Source of the DNA: Aquatica leii
Taxonomy: Eukaryota > Arthropoda > Insecta > Coleoptera > Lampyridae
Assembly (NCBI GenBank): GCA_035610365.1
Contig: CM069432.1
Span: forward strand, 187,473,027-187,537,026
Reading direction: 5' to 3'
DNA length: 64,000 nt
Part shown: positions 11,399-21,466 of the stretch, one piece after another
Layout of the letters: each line of letters starts with the position of its first letter
Position numbering within the stretch: position 1 is the first letter of the stretch
Program-made: the position numbers and the translations under genes
The notes under the pieces: model-generated
Seen by the model: only the letters and a program-made list of their open reading frames with translations
What the model was told of the DNA's origin: nothing
Database searches by the model: none

Positions 11399-12176
11399 CT
11401 AATTAGACAAAAACAATTTATTTTTCTTAAAAAACTTACAAAGGTTTCCTTTTTCCACTCTAAACTTTGCTGCGACTAACCATGATTTAATGCCATTTAC
11501 TATTTCCAAATCTTTTTCATTAAATTGACGATGAATTGCTTCTAATGGAACACAATTATTTCTAACAAAACATAGGTGTTGCATAGTTAACTTACTTAGA
11601 ATCACAGTTTGTAAGTCAGCGTTTGATAACTTTTTTCCCTTTTGTCCTTCATAAATGTACAAAGCTTCTATATTACCACTAAATATATGATACATAATTG
11701 ATAATAATTAATAATGATAATAAGTTCTTTTGGAGTAGATCCTCCCAGTAACGACAAATCCTTGACCCACAAAGAATTCACAATAAAAATATATAACATT
11801 ACAGTATTTGCTAATATACGTACAGTATAGGTACTACCTATTACTTTCTAAATCTTAAAAATTAAATACTAAAATTTGCATGTTCGATTCGTTCTTTTCG
11901 ATTATTGAATCCAAATTTTTCACATCTTTCTCAATTTTTTTAAATTAGTAACGGGGTTATCAATTTCATTGTCATTTTCCTCTGGTGCATTATAAAAGTT
12001 TCCTTGCTTTGTGTAGCTTTTTATTAAAAATTCTAGTGTTTTTTTAATTTTTTTTACCATTAATTTAATTATATGTTGTTCATAGAATTCTATAAAAAAG
12101 TCAAATCTAAAAGCTACAGAATAATGTGTAACTCACCCATACCATTGCCTACAAGCATTAATAAACTCTTTTAATT
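11399..12176 (-). pseudogene. DUF4806-like gene, 3' exons (frameshifts)
   Basis: On the minus strand, open pieces with splice-like borders follow one another. One lies at 12137-12176 (donor GTGAGT). One at about 11880-12090 starts after TTTTTTTATAG and codes a Lys-rich coil (KLMVKKIKKTLEFLIKS, then KNLDSIIEKNES after a one-base slip in an A run). One at about 11735-11790 codes VKDLSLLGGSTPKELI, and one at 11399-11695 codes YIYEGQKGKKLSNADLQT and EIVNGIKSWLVAAKFR. The GG-x-T-x-K-E motif, the G-x-K-G-K-K motif and the final Ile-Lys-x-Trp-Leu-x-x-Ala helix recall the C-terminal DUF4806 domain of arthropod proteins. Two frame changes are needed, so it is a pseudogene or suffers from sequence errors. 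Exon phases across the first junction are ambiguous. Confidence 0.5.
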
Positions 12177-12219
12177 CTACAAAAACAATTATATTATTGA
12201 AGATAAAAAATGAAAATAT

Positions 12220-12685
12220 TGTAACGAATTTATTACTTAAAAACTAATTTATTTAAACGATTAAAACTACGTTTACTTATTATAGAAATATGTATACTTT
12301 TAAATTGACCGAACTACTAAAATCTAATAATAAAAACACTTACACTATAATTTATGTATAACTGTTGTATAACACTTAAGATAAGATTAGATAACGTCCT
12401 CGGATTTGTTTACACTATAAGTCACGTTCACTCGATTCGGTGTACACTGTTATTTATTTAAAACGCCGCGCGTGCTAACGATACGTATTTATTTCAACTT
12501 GATAATCTTAATCCTGCATGCTTTCACATTCCAGCAATAAGTGACCTACGATTTCTTTCTTACGTATTTATAGACATCGGCGAAACCTTCTCGAGCGTTC
12601 CTTCCTTTTCGCTATATCTTCTAGAAGCTAGATAACAGTTTCTAGAAGGCTCTTTGCATTTGCAAGTAATTTCTCGGACGTTTCA
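12220..12685 (-). repeat. Gypsy-1 3' LTR
   Basis: A 466-bp LTR. On the element strand it starts TGAAACGTCCGAG and ends TTCGTTACA. It has one extra T compared with the 5' LTR, in the run before GCATTTGCAAG. Confidence 0.92.
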
Positions 12686-13230
12686 CTGCCCTTCTTAGGA
12701 CTGTTCTGTCCCAGAACAGGAGACTGGATGCGACACCGGTAAAAGGGATCGTGGCGATAACGGCAGCTTCCTCCATTTCGGCAACTTCCTTGACCATAAA
12801 AGTAACAGTCAATGGACTTTTCCTGACCCAATACTCTCCTCGGTTGGTAACTACAGACCAACACTTGAATGCCTGTTCCTCGGAAGACGACCTCCAACAT
12901 GTTTCGAACTGTCCTCCAATTCAGTTGGTCTAAGCCACAACCAAGCTTGGGTACTGCCAATTTCTTAACATGATGGAACTCTATTTGTCTCTTGAGACTC
13001 CATAATGTTCGCCACAGATCTTTGTATAACGGCTTGACACGTGAGTATTTCTTGGTGACCAGATAGAAAACGAAGCGTCCGTCACCGCGTAGTCCTAAAA
13101 CCTTTCCGACTGCCGGTTGCTGTCTTCGTAATTCATCTAGCTGTCCAAACTTCTTTTAAACACGACTGCAACCCCTTTGACATGTCAAGCTCCTCGCTCA
13201 CGCAATGTGCGATGGCGTAATCTTTGTGTC
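12628..13230 (-). CDS. TARG1/OARD1-like macro domain with CCCH zinc finger, 3' end of Gypsy-1 pol
   Basis: Downstream of integrase the minus strand codes a complete-looking macro domain in the order expected for the TARG1 (OARD1) branch. A start DYAIAHCVSEELDMSKG is followed by a KFGQLDELRRQ helix, GDGRFVFYLVTKKYS, KPLYKDLWRTLWSLKRQIE, and LAVPKLGCGLDQLNW. The lysine of VTK and the aspartate of GCGLD match the positions of the two catalytic residues (Lys84 and Asp125) of human TARG1, which removes ADP-ribose from acidic residues. After it comes a CCCH finger with spacing C-x7-C-x5-C-x3-H, then a tail running into the 3' LTR. One frame slip in an A run near 13160 splits the domain. That it acts on ADP-ribosylation is inference. 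It is not a usual Ty3/Gypsy domain. Confidence 0.85.
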
Positions 13231-13352
13231 TGGAACAGGTCTTGTTGTTCCTCGGTGGTAACTCCGAACCTAGCTTTTCCAGAACCTCCGTATAAGTTCA
13301 TAAACTTTTTCGAACTCCATTTCTTCGATTGGATTCCTGGTTCTGCTACTTA

Positions 13353-14415
13353 TTACTCTGGTTCGGACCTGAACTTGCGGATTGTGGTTATCGCCAGCAA
13401 ACGGGGCCTAGACGATCGACGTGGACCACTTTGGCTTGCCTCTGGGCGGTTTTCGGATGCGGTATATAACGTCGTTAATACGCTGCACGACTTCAGGGGC
13501 CCTCCCATTGCCTTTGCAGCTTCGGCGACAAACCACGTCTCCTTTGAGGGGTTATATAACCAAACCATATCGCCAGGTTGAAACCCACCATTTTGCGCCT
13601 TGACGTCATATCTTGTTTTCATCCTGTCGCTGGCAATTTGTGTGTTTTTACGAACCTCTTCATGTACTTCGTCTAGCCTCTTTGCCAGCTTGCTGACGTA
13701 ATCTTCTCCAGCGACTTCTTCTTCCGGTCTTCGTCCAAATTGAAGATCGCATGGTAATCTTATCTCACGACCGAGCATGACACAGGATGGTGTTTGGCCT
13801 GTGCTTTCGTGAACGGATGATCGGTACGCCATTAAGAAGAGGTGCAAGTACTGATCCCAGTCTCTTTGATGTTCGGACACTACCTTGGCTAAGTACTTGC
13901 CCATTGCTCGATTCATCCGTTCAACCATGCCATCAGACTGAGGATGGAGAGGCGTTGTCCTAGTCTTTTTAATTCCGAACAGTCGGCAAACTTCTTGAAA
14001 CAGCCCAGACTCAAAATTGCGGCCTTGATCGGAGTGTGTAATTCCAACGGAACTCCAAACCGGCAGAAAAACTCCTTTACTAATACGTCTGCGACTGTAG
14101 CTGCTTCCTGATTGGGTATGGCGTAAGCCTCGTCCATTTCGTGAAATAATCCATCGCCACCAAGATGTATTTATTTCCCGAATCGGATTCTGGGAACGGC
14201 CCTGCGATGTCAATCGCAACTCTCTCCAAAGGGCTTCCTACGTTGTATTGTTTCATGGGTGCTTTGCGCTTTCTCGCTGGACCATTTCCTGATGCGCAGA
14301 CTGTGCATTTACGGCACCATTTCATGACGTCCTCTTTGCAGTTCATCCAGTAGAATCGTTCTCGCACTTTACCCAACGTCTCTCTTAATGCCAAAGTGTC
14401 CTCCCGATGTCCCAT
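13353..14415 (-). pseudogene. Gypsy-1 integrase (frameshifted)
   Basis: One piece (14080-14415) holds the N-terminal zinc-binding part, with CRKCTVC, and the start of the catalytic core (VAIDIAGPFPE, first Asp). The next (13353-14219) holds THSDQGRNFES (second Asp) and SDGMVERMNR (Glu), then the C-terminal part up to a Lys/Arg-rich module. The DDE residues are all visible, but a frame change near 14100 separates the first from the rest, and the C-terminal module changes frame again near 13560. On the element strand it lies just upstream of the macro domain. Confidence 0.85.
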
Positions 14416-14457
14416 CGTGGAGATGCTTCAACACTTCGGTCACCCTGCTCTTTGGCA

Positions 14458-15368
14458 CTACCAGCTGTAGTCTGCTTTTTCCGTGCCCTCGGCACTTTCT
14501 AGGGATCGCTTAAGAAGACCGTCTTCTACTATCAAGGAGTCCCACTGCGCCCAGTACGCTTTGATATTTCTGCCCAAAGCACTCACTTCTTCCCAGGTTG
14601 GTCGTCGGCCGCTTTCTTTCCAGTCGAGGAGTTGTCTTATTTCAGGATCGTCTTCTTGTTCGCGACGTAACTGCTCAGGTTCCCACTCGTCATCAACCAT
14701 AGCAGTTCTACGGACGCATTCGACTTTTTCTTCCAGTCGCGAACAATGGCTGCAGTCCGCCGGACATGGTCTTCTGGACAAGGCATCAGCGTTCCGATGA
14801 CTGCTTCCGGCACGGTGTTCTGTGTCGTAGTCATACTCTTGCAGTCTCTCGATCCATCTTGCCACTTGTCCTTCTGGAGTTACGGAACTGCAGTAGCCAT
14901 TTTTAAAGCGGCGTGGTCTGTTCTCAGTAAAAATTTTCGTCCATACAAATACTTGTAGAAATGTTCGATGGACTTAACGACTGCTAGCAACAGCTCCCTC
15001 CTAGTCACGCAATAATTCCTTTCTGGCCTGGACAAACTCTTGCTAAAATGCGCGATAACCTTTTCTTGTCCATCTTGAATCTGCGAAAGGACCGCGCCTA
15101 TGGCCAGATTGCTTGCGTCCGTATCCAAAACAAACTTTCCATCTTCTCTTGGATAACTCAAAATCGGCGAAGTGACTAGGGCCTGTTTTAGTTTATTAAA
15201 AGAATTTTCGCAGTCTTCATTCCATCTAAATTCTGCTTTTTCTTCGGTTAGTTTTGTCAATGGTTTGGCAATATTGGCAAATCCGGGGACAAATCTTCTA
15301 TAATAAGTACACAACCCAAGGAAATCCTGGACATGATGTTTGTCGATCGGTCTTGGCCATGCTTGCAC
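14458..15368 (-). pseudogene. Gypsy-1 RNase H and tether (frameshifted)
   Basis: The 14880-15368 frame holds the end of RT and the RNase H domain, with KFVLDTDASNLAIGAVLSQ, ERNYCVTRRELLLAVV and the LLRTDHAAL strand. The 14458-14865 frame continues with RWIERLQEYDYDTEHRAGS and NADALSRRPC. Between the two frames the reading slips once near 14870. Catalytic acidic residues of RNase H are present. Confidence 0.85.
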
Positions 15369-15405
15369 TGCTCGGATTTTGTCTGGGTCAGCCCTTACTC
15401 CATCT

Positions 15406-16256
15406 CTAGATACGACGTGGCCAAGGTATTGGACTTTTCTTAAATACGTGGCACTTCTTTGGGCTCAGTTGGAGGTTAGCCCCACGTAATCGCTGGAACA
15501 CTTCCTTCAAGTTGCTCAAGTGTTCTTCAAACGACCTTCCAACCACGATCACGTCGTCCAGGTAAACCAAGCACGTCTTCCAAGACAATCCGCGCAAGAT
15601 GGTCTCCATCAAACGCTCGAACGTTGCAGGAGCGTTACACAGGCCGAAGGGCATTACAGTGAACTGCCACAAACCAGTTCCGATCGTAAAGCTGTTTTTT
15701 CACGATCCTTGGGTTCTAATTCTACCTGCCAGTATCCACTCTTTAAATCTAACGTAGAAAACCACTGGGATCCTGACAGGGTGTCTAGCGTATCGTCAAT
15801 TCTGGGTAAAGGGTAGCTGTCCTTTTGGTCCCGTCGTTTAGCTGCCTGTAGTCTACGCAAAACCTCGTTGATCCATCCTTCTTCTTCACGAGTACCACTG
15901 GGGATGCCCATGGACAACTTGAAGGTTCAATCACGCCTTCTCTCTCCATATCCGTAATTATTTGTTCGGCTTCTTTCTTTCGCCAAAGGAAGTCTGCGTG
16001 GATGTTGTCGTATCGGCCGAGCGTCTCCGGTATTAATTTTATGCTTCACCACGTTAGTTCTTCCTTTGGAGCCACTCTCCAGCGCGAACACATCTTGGTA
16101 CTCTTGGATCAACACTTTAACTTTAGCCAGCTGGTCTTGGCTGAGGTTTTCGCATTTCTGGTGGTAAGAATGTCCAATAGATGTTGTGGACACTTCTTCG
16201 GCGACGTATCTTTGTTCGACTTCACGCATCTCACAATTTGTGATACTGGCGTGCAT
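15406..16256 (-). pseudogene. Gypsy-1 reverse transcriptase (three frames)
   Basis: Read in three pieces. 15927-16256 is the RT lead-in (LIQEYQDVFALESG). 15654-15917 holds the fingers and palm, with [20 protein letters not shown] and LDLKSGYWQVEL. 15406-15672 holds VMPFGLCNAPATFERLME and the catalytic YLDD box (CLVYLDDVIV). One slip near 15830 is consistent with a lost A in an A run; another near 15410 looks like a 2-base deletion. The catalytic aspartates are kept. Confidence 0.88.
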
Positions 16257-17041
16257 TGGCCTACCACGGTCTTCTTTTTCAGCGTTACAGGATCTGAGTT
16301 GATGTTTAAGATCCTTACTGGCATCGTCTTCTTTACTCGTACTAAAGTTCTGCCAACGAGTAGTCCCTTTTCAACTAAGCCGCCCTCCATTGGTTCAATC
16401 GCGCGTATGTAGCCTTCCCGGAGACTTCCATCCAGGCGTGCCATCACCACACTTTCAGTCCTTGCAGGCAGAGTCACGTCTTCACTCAATAAGACTCGCA
16501 CGGCTGCCTTCTCTGACGAATGAAAAGGAATTTCTTCATTGTCAATCTTGAGGACATCGCTCTTCATATCCAAATGGAACCCATACTTCTTTATCACGTC
16601 CATTCCCAGGATAACTTCTTCCGTGATGTCGGCTACCAGTACTTGATGGTCGAGTACTCCATTTCCCAAACCAATGGTTACTTTGACTTGTCCGTGAGTA
16701 GGTATTTCGTCGCCCGTCGCTGTTCGAAGTCGTACTGTTAATGGTGATGTCTTCTCGTTTTCCAATAAAATGTCAGGACGAATGATGGTCTTCGTCGCTC
16801 CCGTGTCAACCAGTAACTGGACGCTTCTCCCATTGATCTTGCCATCGAGATAAATGCTATGCAATTGCTCTCTAGGCGATGCCATTTGGATTGTAACCTC
16901 CGGAGTTTGACTAGATGAGATTACTTTTTGTTTCTTTCGCTCGCCTCGTTCCAAATTTTCGAGGGCTCTTCTAGTCCTCTTCTTAGGTTTGGTACGATGC
17001 CGTCGCATATGGCCTATTTCATCGCAGTTCAAAGCTGTCAC
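16109..17041 (-). CDS. Gypsy-1 zinc-knuckle remnant and aspartic protease
   Basis: A 310-codon frame overlapping the end of gag. Its start reads LNCDEIGHMRRHR, a zinc knuckle lacking some of its cysteines. After a basic stretch comes the aspartic protease with LLVDTGATKTIIRPDI (catalytic DTGA) and VILGMDVIKKYG (flap and C-terminal strand). Its last 16 or so codons overlap the RT lead-in in a different frame, so the frame change there (near 16150) is a break and not a normal end. Confidence 0.85.
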   Translation of the reverse strand: MTALNCDEIGHMRRHRTKPKKRTRRALENLERGERKKQKVISSSQTPEVTIQMASPREQLHSIYLDGKINGRSVQLLVDTGATKTIIRPDILLENEKTSPLTVRLRTATGDEIPTHGQVKVTIGLGNGVLDHQVLVADITEEVILGMDVIKKYGFHLDMKSDVLKIDNEEIPFHSSEKAAVRVLLSEDVTLPARTESVVMARLDGSLREGYIRAIEPMEGGLVEKGLLVGRTLVRVKKTMPVRILNINSDPVTLKKKTVVGQCTPVSQIVRCVKSNKDTSPKKCPQHLLDILTTRNAKTSAKTSWLKLKC

Positions 17042-18057
17042 CTCTTTCCCGAAGTATTCGTCGCGCTATCTCCTCGATGCTTCCAGTGTCTGCGCGGGTA
17101 CTTCTGTAGCACAGCAGAGTCATGACCACCTCGTTGCGATGCTTGTTTTGCTGCTTCAAACTCCAAAGCATGCACCAAAGCGTCATCCAATGTCTTCGGT
17201 CGAGCTAACCGGAGAGTCTGCTGCGTTTCGCTGTCTCGGAGGCCATCTACGAAAGTTTGAATAGCTAACTGCTCCAGGAAGGTATCCGGTGCTGTAGGAT
17301 ACGCAAGCCGTGTTAGTCTGGCGATGTCAGCCTCAAACTCTTGAAGACTTTCGGCAGCTTTCTGAACCCGACTTTTAATTTGAGCCTGATATACTTGTTG
17401 AAGATGAGCATCCCCATATCTCATTTCTAATCGTGATATTAAGAGTTCGTAATTTTCTTGCAGGTGGTCCGGAATAGTTTGTAAAATTCCCAGCGCTTCT
17501 CCACGTAAGGACACGATTAAAGACGTCGCTTTCTGCTTGTTGCTCCAACCATTAGCAGTAGCTGCGGCTTCAAACTGCTTGTAGTAGGTTGACCATGGAA
17601 CTTTACCATCAAAATTCGGTGGTACAACTTTGAACTTGTGAGTGTTTTCTTCACGATGGTCCATTATTAAATCCTCACTCGTGACGCTTCCTTCGCCGTG
17701 ACAATTTATCTGCTTCATTCTTTCTTCAATCAGTTTTATTCTGTCTTCTAATTTGTCCTCTATTGCTTCTATTTTCTCATTCACAGATTCGCAAATTTCT
17801 TCTTTCAAATTTAGCATATCTGCTTGGGTTTCTTCTTGAATTTTTTCTATGCTCGTTCGTATTTCTTCTTTTAAACTTCTAGAATTTTCTTCCATTTTCT
17901 GAGAATGTTCGGAAAGTTTTTCTTCCATTTTTCTGGAATTTTCCGACAGTTTTTCTTGGATATTTTTATTCATCGATTCTTGACCATTTTTTATCGATTC
18001 AAGAAATTCAAATAATTTTGCATCCATTTTAACTGCTTGCAAACGCGTCACCGGCAT
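17038..18057 (-). CDS. Gypsy-1 gag
   Basis: The start is taken at the ATG at 18055-18057 (MPVTRLQAVKMDAKL). Residues about 20-130 form a long coiled coil of Lys/Glu heptads (ESMNKNIQEKLSENSRKMEE), followed by the capsid-like retrotransposon gag domain with WSTYYKQFEAAATANGW, LRGEALGILQTIP and FVDGLRDSETQQTLRL. It overlaps the protease frame by four bases. It is an intact frame, unlike pol. It packages the element RNA in the cytoplasm (family knowledge). Confidence 0.88.
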   Translation of the reverse strand: MPVTRLQAVKMDAKLFEFLESIKNGQESMNKNIQEKLSENSRKMEEKLSEHSQKMEENSRSLKEEIRTSIEKIQEETQADMLNLKEEICESVNEKIEAIEDKLEDRIKLIEERMKQINCHGEGSVTSEDLIMDHREENTHKFKVVPPNFDGKVPWSTYYKQFEAAATANGWSNKQKATSLIVSLRGEALGILQTIPDHLQENYELLISRLEMRYGDAHLQQVYQAQIKSRVQKAAESLQEFEADIARLTRLAYPTAPDTFLEQLAIQTFVDGLRDSETQQTLRLARPKTLDDALVHALEFEAAKQASQRGGHDSAVLQKYPRRHWKHRGDSATNTSGKR

Positions 18058-18348
18058 AAATTTAAATATAACACGAAAATAGTTTAAATACACTACTTTT
18101 TAAAATGCAGTTTTTGTATAACACAAAATTTTAATAACGATCTACTTATTAATATTAAACCACTAGTGTACGGAAACGAATTTAACTATGATTACACTTT
18201 ATAAATAAACACGCGTATCTCGAATTTAAGAGTTATTGTCACAATCAATGTTTTTATTATGAAGCAATATTAGATTACTTAATGGTATTTACACTAATAA
18301 AAATCGCGAACAGCTTTATCTATTTACACGTTTTCCACGGGTTTAAAA

Positions 18349-18366
18349 CCCCACACCTGACACCAA
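18349..18366 (-). promoter_or_regulatory. Gypsy-1 primer-binding site
   Basis: On the element strand, starting two bases after the 5' LTR, TGGTGTCAGGTGTGGGG lies where the minus-strand primer tRNA would pair. The leading TGG complements a tRNA CCA end. The tRNA identity was not assigned. Confidence 0.7.
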
Positions 18367-18368
18367 TT

Positions 18369-18833
18369 TGTAACGAATTTATTACTTAAAAACTAATTTA
18401 TTTAAACGATTAAAACTACGTTTACTTATAATAGAAATATGTATACTTTTAAATTGACCGAACTACTAAAATCTAATAATAAAAACACTTACACTATAAT
18501 TTATGTATAACTGTTGTATAACACTTAAGATAAGATTAGATATCGTCCCCGGATTTGTTTCCACTATAAGTCACGTTCACTCGATTCGGTGTACACTGTT
18601 ATTTATTTAAAACGCCGCGCGTGCTAACGATACGTATTTATTTCAACTTGATAATCTTAATACTGCATGCTTTCACATTCCAGCAATAACTGACCTACGA
18701 TTTCTTTCTTACGTATTTATAGACATCGGCGAAACCTTCTCGAGCGTTCCTTCCTTTTCGCTATATCTTCTAGAAGCTAGATAACAGTTTCTAGAAGGCT
18801 CTTGCATTTGCAAGTAATTTCTCGGACGTTTCA
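18369..18833 (-). repeat. Gypsy-1 5' LTR
   Basis: A 465-bp LTR, nearly identical to 12220-12685. It should hold the element promoter. Confidence 0.92.
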
Positions 18834-19107
18834 ATATGTTTAGAACTACAATAAAAGGGATTACAACACAAAAGACAAGTACTACTACTGAACTACTGAT
18901 TAAAATTTTATCAGTGTTATTTGATTTAGAACTAAATAGGATTATTTAAATTATTTTCTTTTTAAATTTAAAAAAATCTAACTGATACAGGAAGCGCTAG
19001 TGATGTATCGCTAGATTCTGCATTTACACGACACTGCTTCTGGTTAAATTAAAATCGTTTACTGTAGTAACTAAATTTAAATCATGGAAATATATACATA
19101 CATACAC

Positions 19108-19442
19108 AGTATTGCTATCATCTATGTTAAGCAGAGTATGTGGTAAGTTTGACAGATCATCTAGATAATCATCCTCTTCCTCATCATAAAGGTATTCCTT
19201 GTTTCTCTTTTTTTCTGGTATATAAAACGTATTACCAAAGTCATTACCAGCACTTGTCGAACTGTTCAAATCATCTGTATCCTTGTGTTTCAACACGAAG
19301 TTTCCTATTCAACTACTTCGTAGATTTAAACTTCGACATTATTTATTTATTGTAAGAAGTTGATGGTACTAACTACATGTATTTATCGGGAATAATATTT
19401 ACCTCCATAAATTGGTTGATACAGATCTACACGAACATATAT
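19108..19442 (-). CDS. 5' exons of the DUF4806-like gene
   Basis: Two candidate exons on the minus strand. 19403-19442 (YVRVDLYQPIYG, donor GTAAAT) joins in phase to 19108-19304 (acceptor TTGAATAG), which codes NFVLKHKDTDDLNSSTSAG, then FYIPEKKRNKEYLYDEEEDD and NLPHTLLNIDDSNT, ending at a GTGTAT donor. The phase-1 junction between them works. The composition (charged, Asp/Glu-rich) is that of real coding sequence. A further small open piece at about 18956-19008 could be another exon. They face the same way as the exons at 11.4-12.2 kb, with Gypsy-1 between. That both sets belong to one gene is inference. No start codon was identified. Confidence 0.5.
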
Positions 19443-19672
19443 CTTAAATACAACAGGTTTAAGTGTTATGTAGTTACGTTTAAACGTACAATTTTTAGGT
19501 ATATATATGAATGAATTAACTCACAGTAAACATTTAAACATCAGCATTATTTAACATTAGAACGTTTATTATTATTTATAGTAAAACGACAACGTAACTG
19601 ATGTAAATACCAGTAAATACACAAAAATTGACCGGCAAGTGCTTAAGTCAAGTGATTTACAAGCCTTGTATA

Positions 19673-21458
19673 CAGTGTTGTAAATTATCTATATAAATTT
19701 ATATAGATAAATTAATCTAGATTCATATTGTTTATCTATTTATATGTATCTAGATACAATCAAAAAAGATATAAGTTATATGTATCTGTATATATATATA
19801 TATATTAGGGTGGTCCTTATTTAGGGTTTGTCCGAATTTTTTTTCACGATAGTCCTAAATCGGTTCTAAATCTATTAAAAAACATTCATGCCAAGTTATA
19901 GCTCTTAATTTTAATTTTAACCCGACCCCCCCGACAGCCAAAGTTTTAAATGGAAATAACACGGGAAAAGTTCTGTTGATTTTTTGAAATTTTTTTTCAT
20001 CATGAAATAATGAACAAATCATGTTGCCCATTAACAATTCTTATAGCAAATTTAACGCTCTACAAAAAAGGTCTCTTATGATTTTTTGCTAACTCTAACG
20101 GTTTCTGAGTTATTTAAGGTCATAGTTGAAGCTTAAGTCAATTTTACGATTTTTCTATTTCTACCGTCGTTTAATGATTTAAAAATGAAAAAAAGATAAT
20201 AATTCATAACTTAGACGACTCTGAAAGAAAAGTATTATTTTATTAAAAAAATCGACTATCAAAATTTCAATAAATTAAAAAAAATACTTTTATTATCATT
20301 TTTTTTAACATCGATACTATTATGAAGTTATTACAGTTTTTTTTAGCGCATCAGGAAACATTTGACGATGGTTTTTAACCAACTGTAATACATATTGCAT
20401 TTGTTTTACATCCTTCGTGTAATGACTACAAAAATCTTGCACTAGTTTAACTGCCCTCTCTTTCCTAGTCTAAGTCTAAAATGATCTTGTCCCAAAATGT
20501 AAATTTGGGACTAGAATTTATCAATACTTTTACCAAATTAAAATTAGAATTTTTTGACAATTTCCAAAAAATATCTTGTGTATTTTAAAATTGGAAAAAG
20601 TAGTTGAAACTCACGACAGTTCAAAAATTAGAGAAAAAATAATGTCACTTAATTATTAAAATTAATCAGTCAACAAAAAAATAATTTGCTAATTAATGTA
20701 ACTATCATTTTAGGGTCACGGTTACTTTGGAAGTTTTCTAAGAAACAGGAAAAAAAAACATTGAGATTAAGAATTATTATCCTTTTTACATTTTTAAATC
20801 ATTAAACGACGGTAGAAATAGAAAAATCGTAAAATTGACTTAAGCTTCAACTATGACCTTAAATAACTCAGAAACCGTTAGAGTTCGCAAAAAATCATAA
20901 GAGACCTTTTTTGTAGAGCGTTAAATTTGCTATAAGAATTGTCATTGGTCAACATGGTCTGTTCATTATTTCATGATGAAAAAAAATTTCAAAAATCAAC
21001 AGAACTTTTCCCGTGTTATTTCCATTTAAAACTTTGGCTGTCGGGGGGGTCGGGTTAAAATTAAAATTAAGAGCTATAACTTGGCATGAATTTTTTTTAA
21101 TAGATTTAGAACCGATTTAGGACTATCGTGAAAAAAAATTCGGACAAACCCTAAATAAGGACCACCCTAATATATATAATTGTTTATTTAAATTATTTAA
21201 ATAATATTTATAGAAATCCAGTGTCCCATTAAATTCCAGTTACAATATGTATGTTTTTCTTCAGTAATTTCCCGCATTCCATAGTAGTTCTTCAAATGAA
21301 CTCCATCTATAGTTATTACTACTTAGATTATTTCATCTATTATCTGTTATCTATATAAAGTTTGAATAGTTTATCTATTATCTAATTCTAGATCATTTTT
21401 GAAAGAAAAAAAATTATCTATATCTATATAATTTAAAAATTATCTATTTACAACACTG
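19673..21458. mobile_element. hAT-type non-autonomous element, carrying a nested fold-back
   Basis: The ends are inverted (CAGTGTTGTAAAT at the left; the reverse complement of the right end gives CAGTGTTGTAAAT). They are flanked by a perfect 8-bp duplication CTTGTATA (19665-19672 and 21459-21466). CAG ends plus 8-bp target duplications are the hAT signature. There is no transposase. The internal sequence outside the nested element is rich in ATCTATAT motifs. Confidence 0.85.
19805..21170. mobile_element. fold-back element with about 400-bp inverted repeats
   Basis: Begins TTAGGGTGGTCCTTATTTAG and ends with its reverse complement. Arms of about 407 bp (19805-20211 and 20765-21170) are nearly identical inverted copies and include a run of C (ACCCGACCCCCCCGACAG) and TACCGTCGTTTAATGATTT at the inner end. 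The middle 550 bp has no coding potential. It sits in a TA-rich microsatellite inside the hAT-type element, which hides its target duplication. The minus ORF at 19855-20037 is just one arm. A transcript across it would form a very long RNA hairpin. Confidence 0.88.
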
Positions 21459-21466
21459 CTTGTATA

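Larger units (their letters stand above)
12220..18833 (-). mobile_element. Gypsy-1: 6.6-kb Ty3/Gypsy LTR retrotransposon with a macro domain
   Basis: Bounded by LTRs at 12220-12685 and 18369-18833, beginning TG and ending CA, with a 4-bp target duplication ATAT (12216-12219 and 18834-18837). By my count the LTRs differ by about six substitutions and one indel in 466 bp, so the insertion is young. Coding is on the minus strand: gag, protease, RT, RNase H, integrase, then a macro domain with a CCCH zinc finger. The primer site next to the 5' LTR (18349-18366) reads TGGTGTCAGGTGTGGGG on the element strand. A purine-rich AAGAAGGGCAG precedes the 3' LTR. Pol is interrupted by several frame changes despite the young LTRs. 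It lies between exons of the DUF4806-like gene. Confidence 0.93.

Noticed and set aside
12751..12933. Plus-strand ORFs across 12.7-17.3 kb
   Set aside because: Antisense shadows of the Gypsy-1 minus-strand genes.
19681..19804. ATCTATAT and TATATA simple repeats
   Set aside because: Ordinary microsatellite sequence that only serves as the insertion place of the fold-back element.
19855..20037. ORF MLMGNMICSLF... in the fold-back element
   Set aside because: It lies within one arm of the inverted repeat; the other arm breaks it and nothing suggests coding selection.
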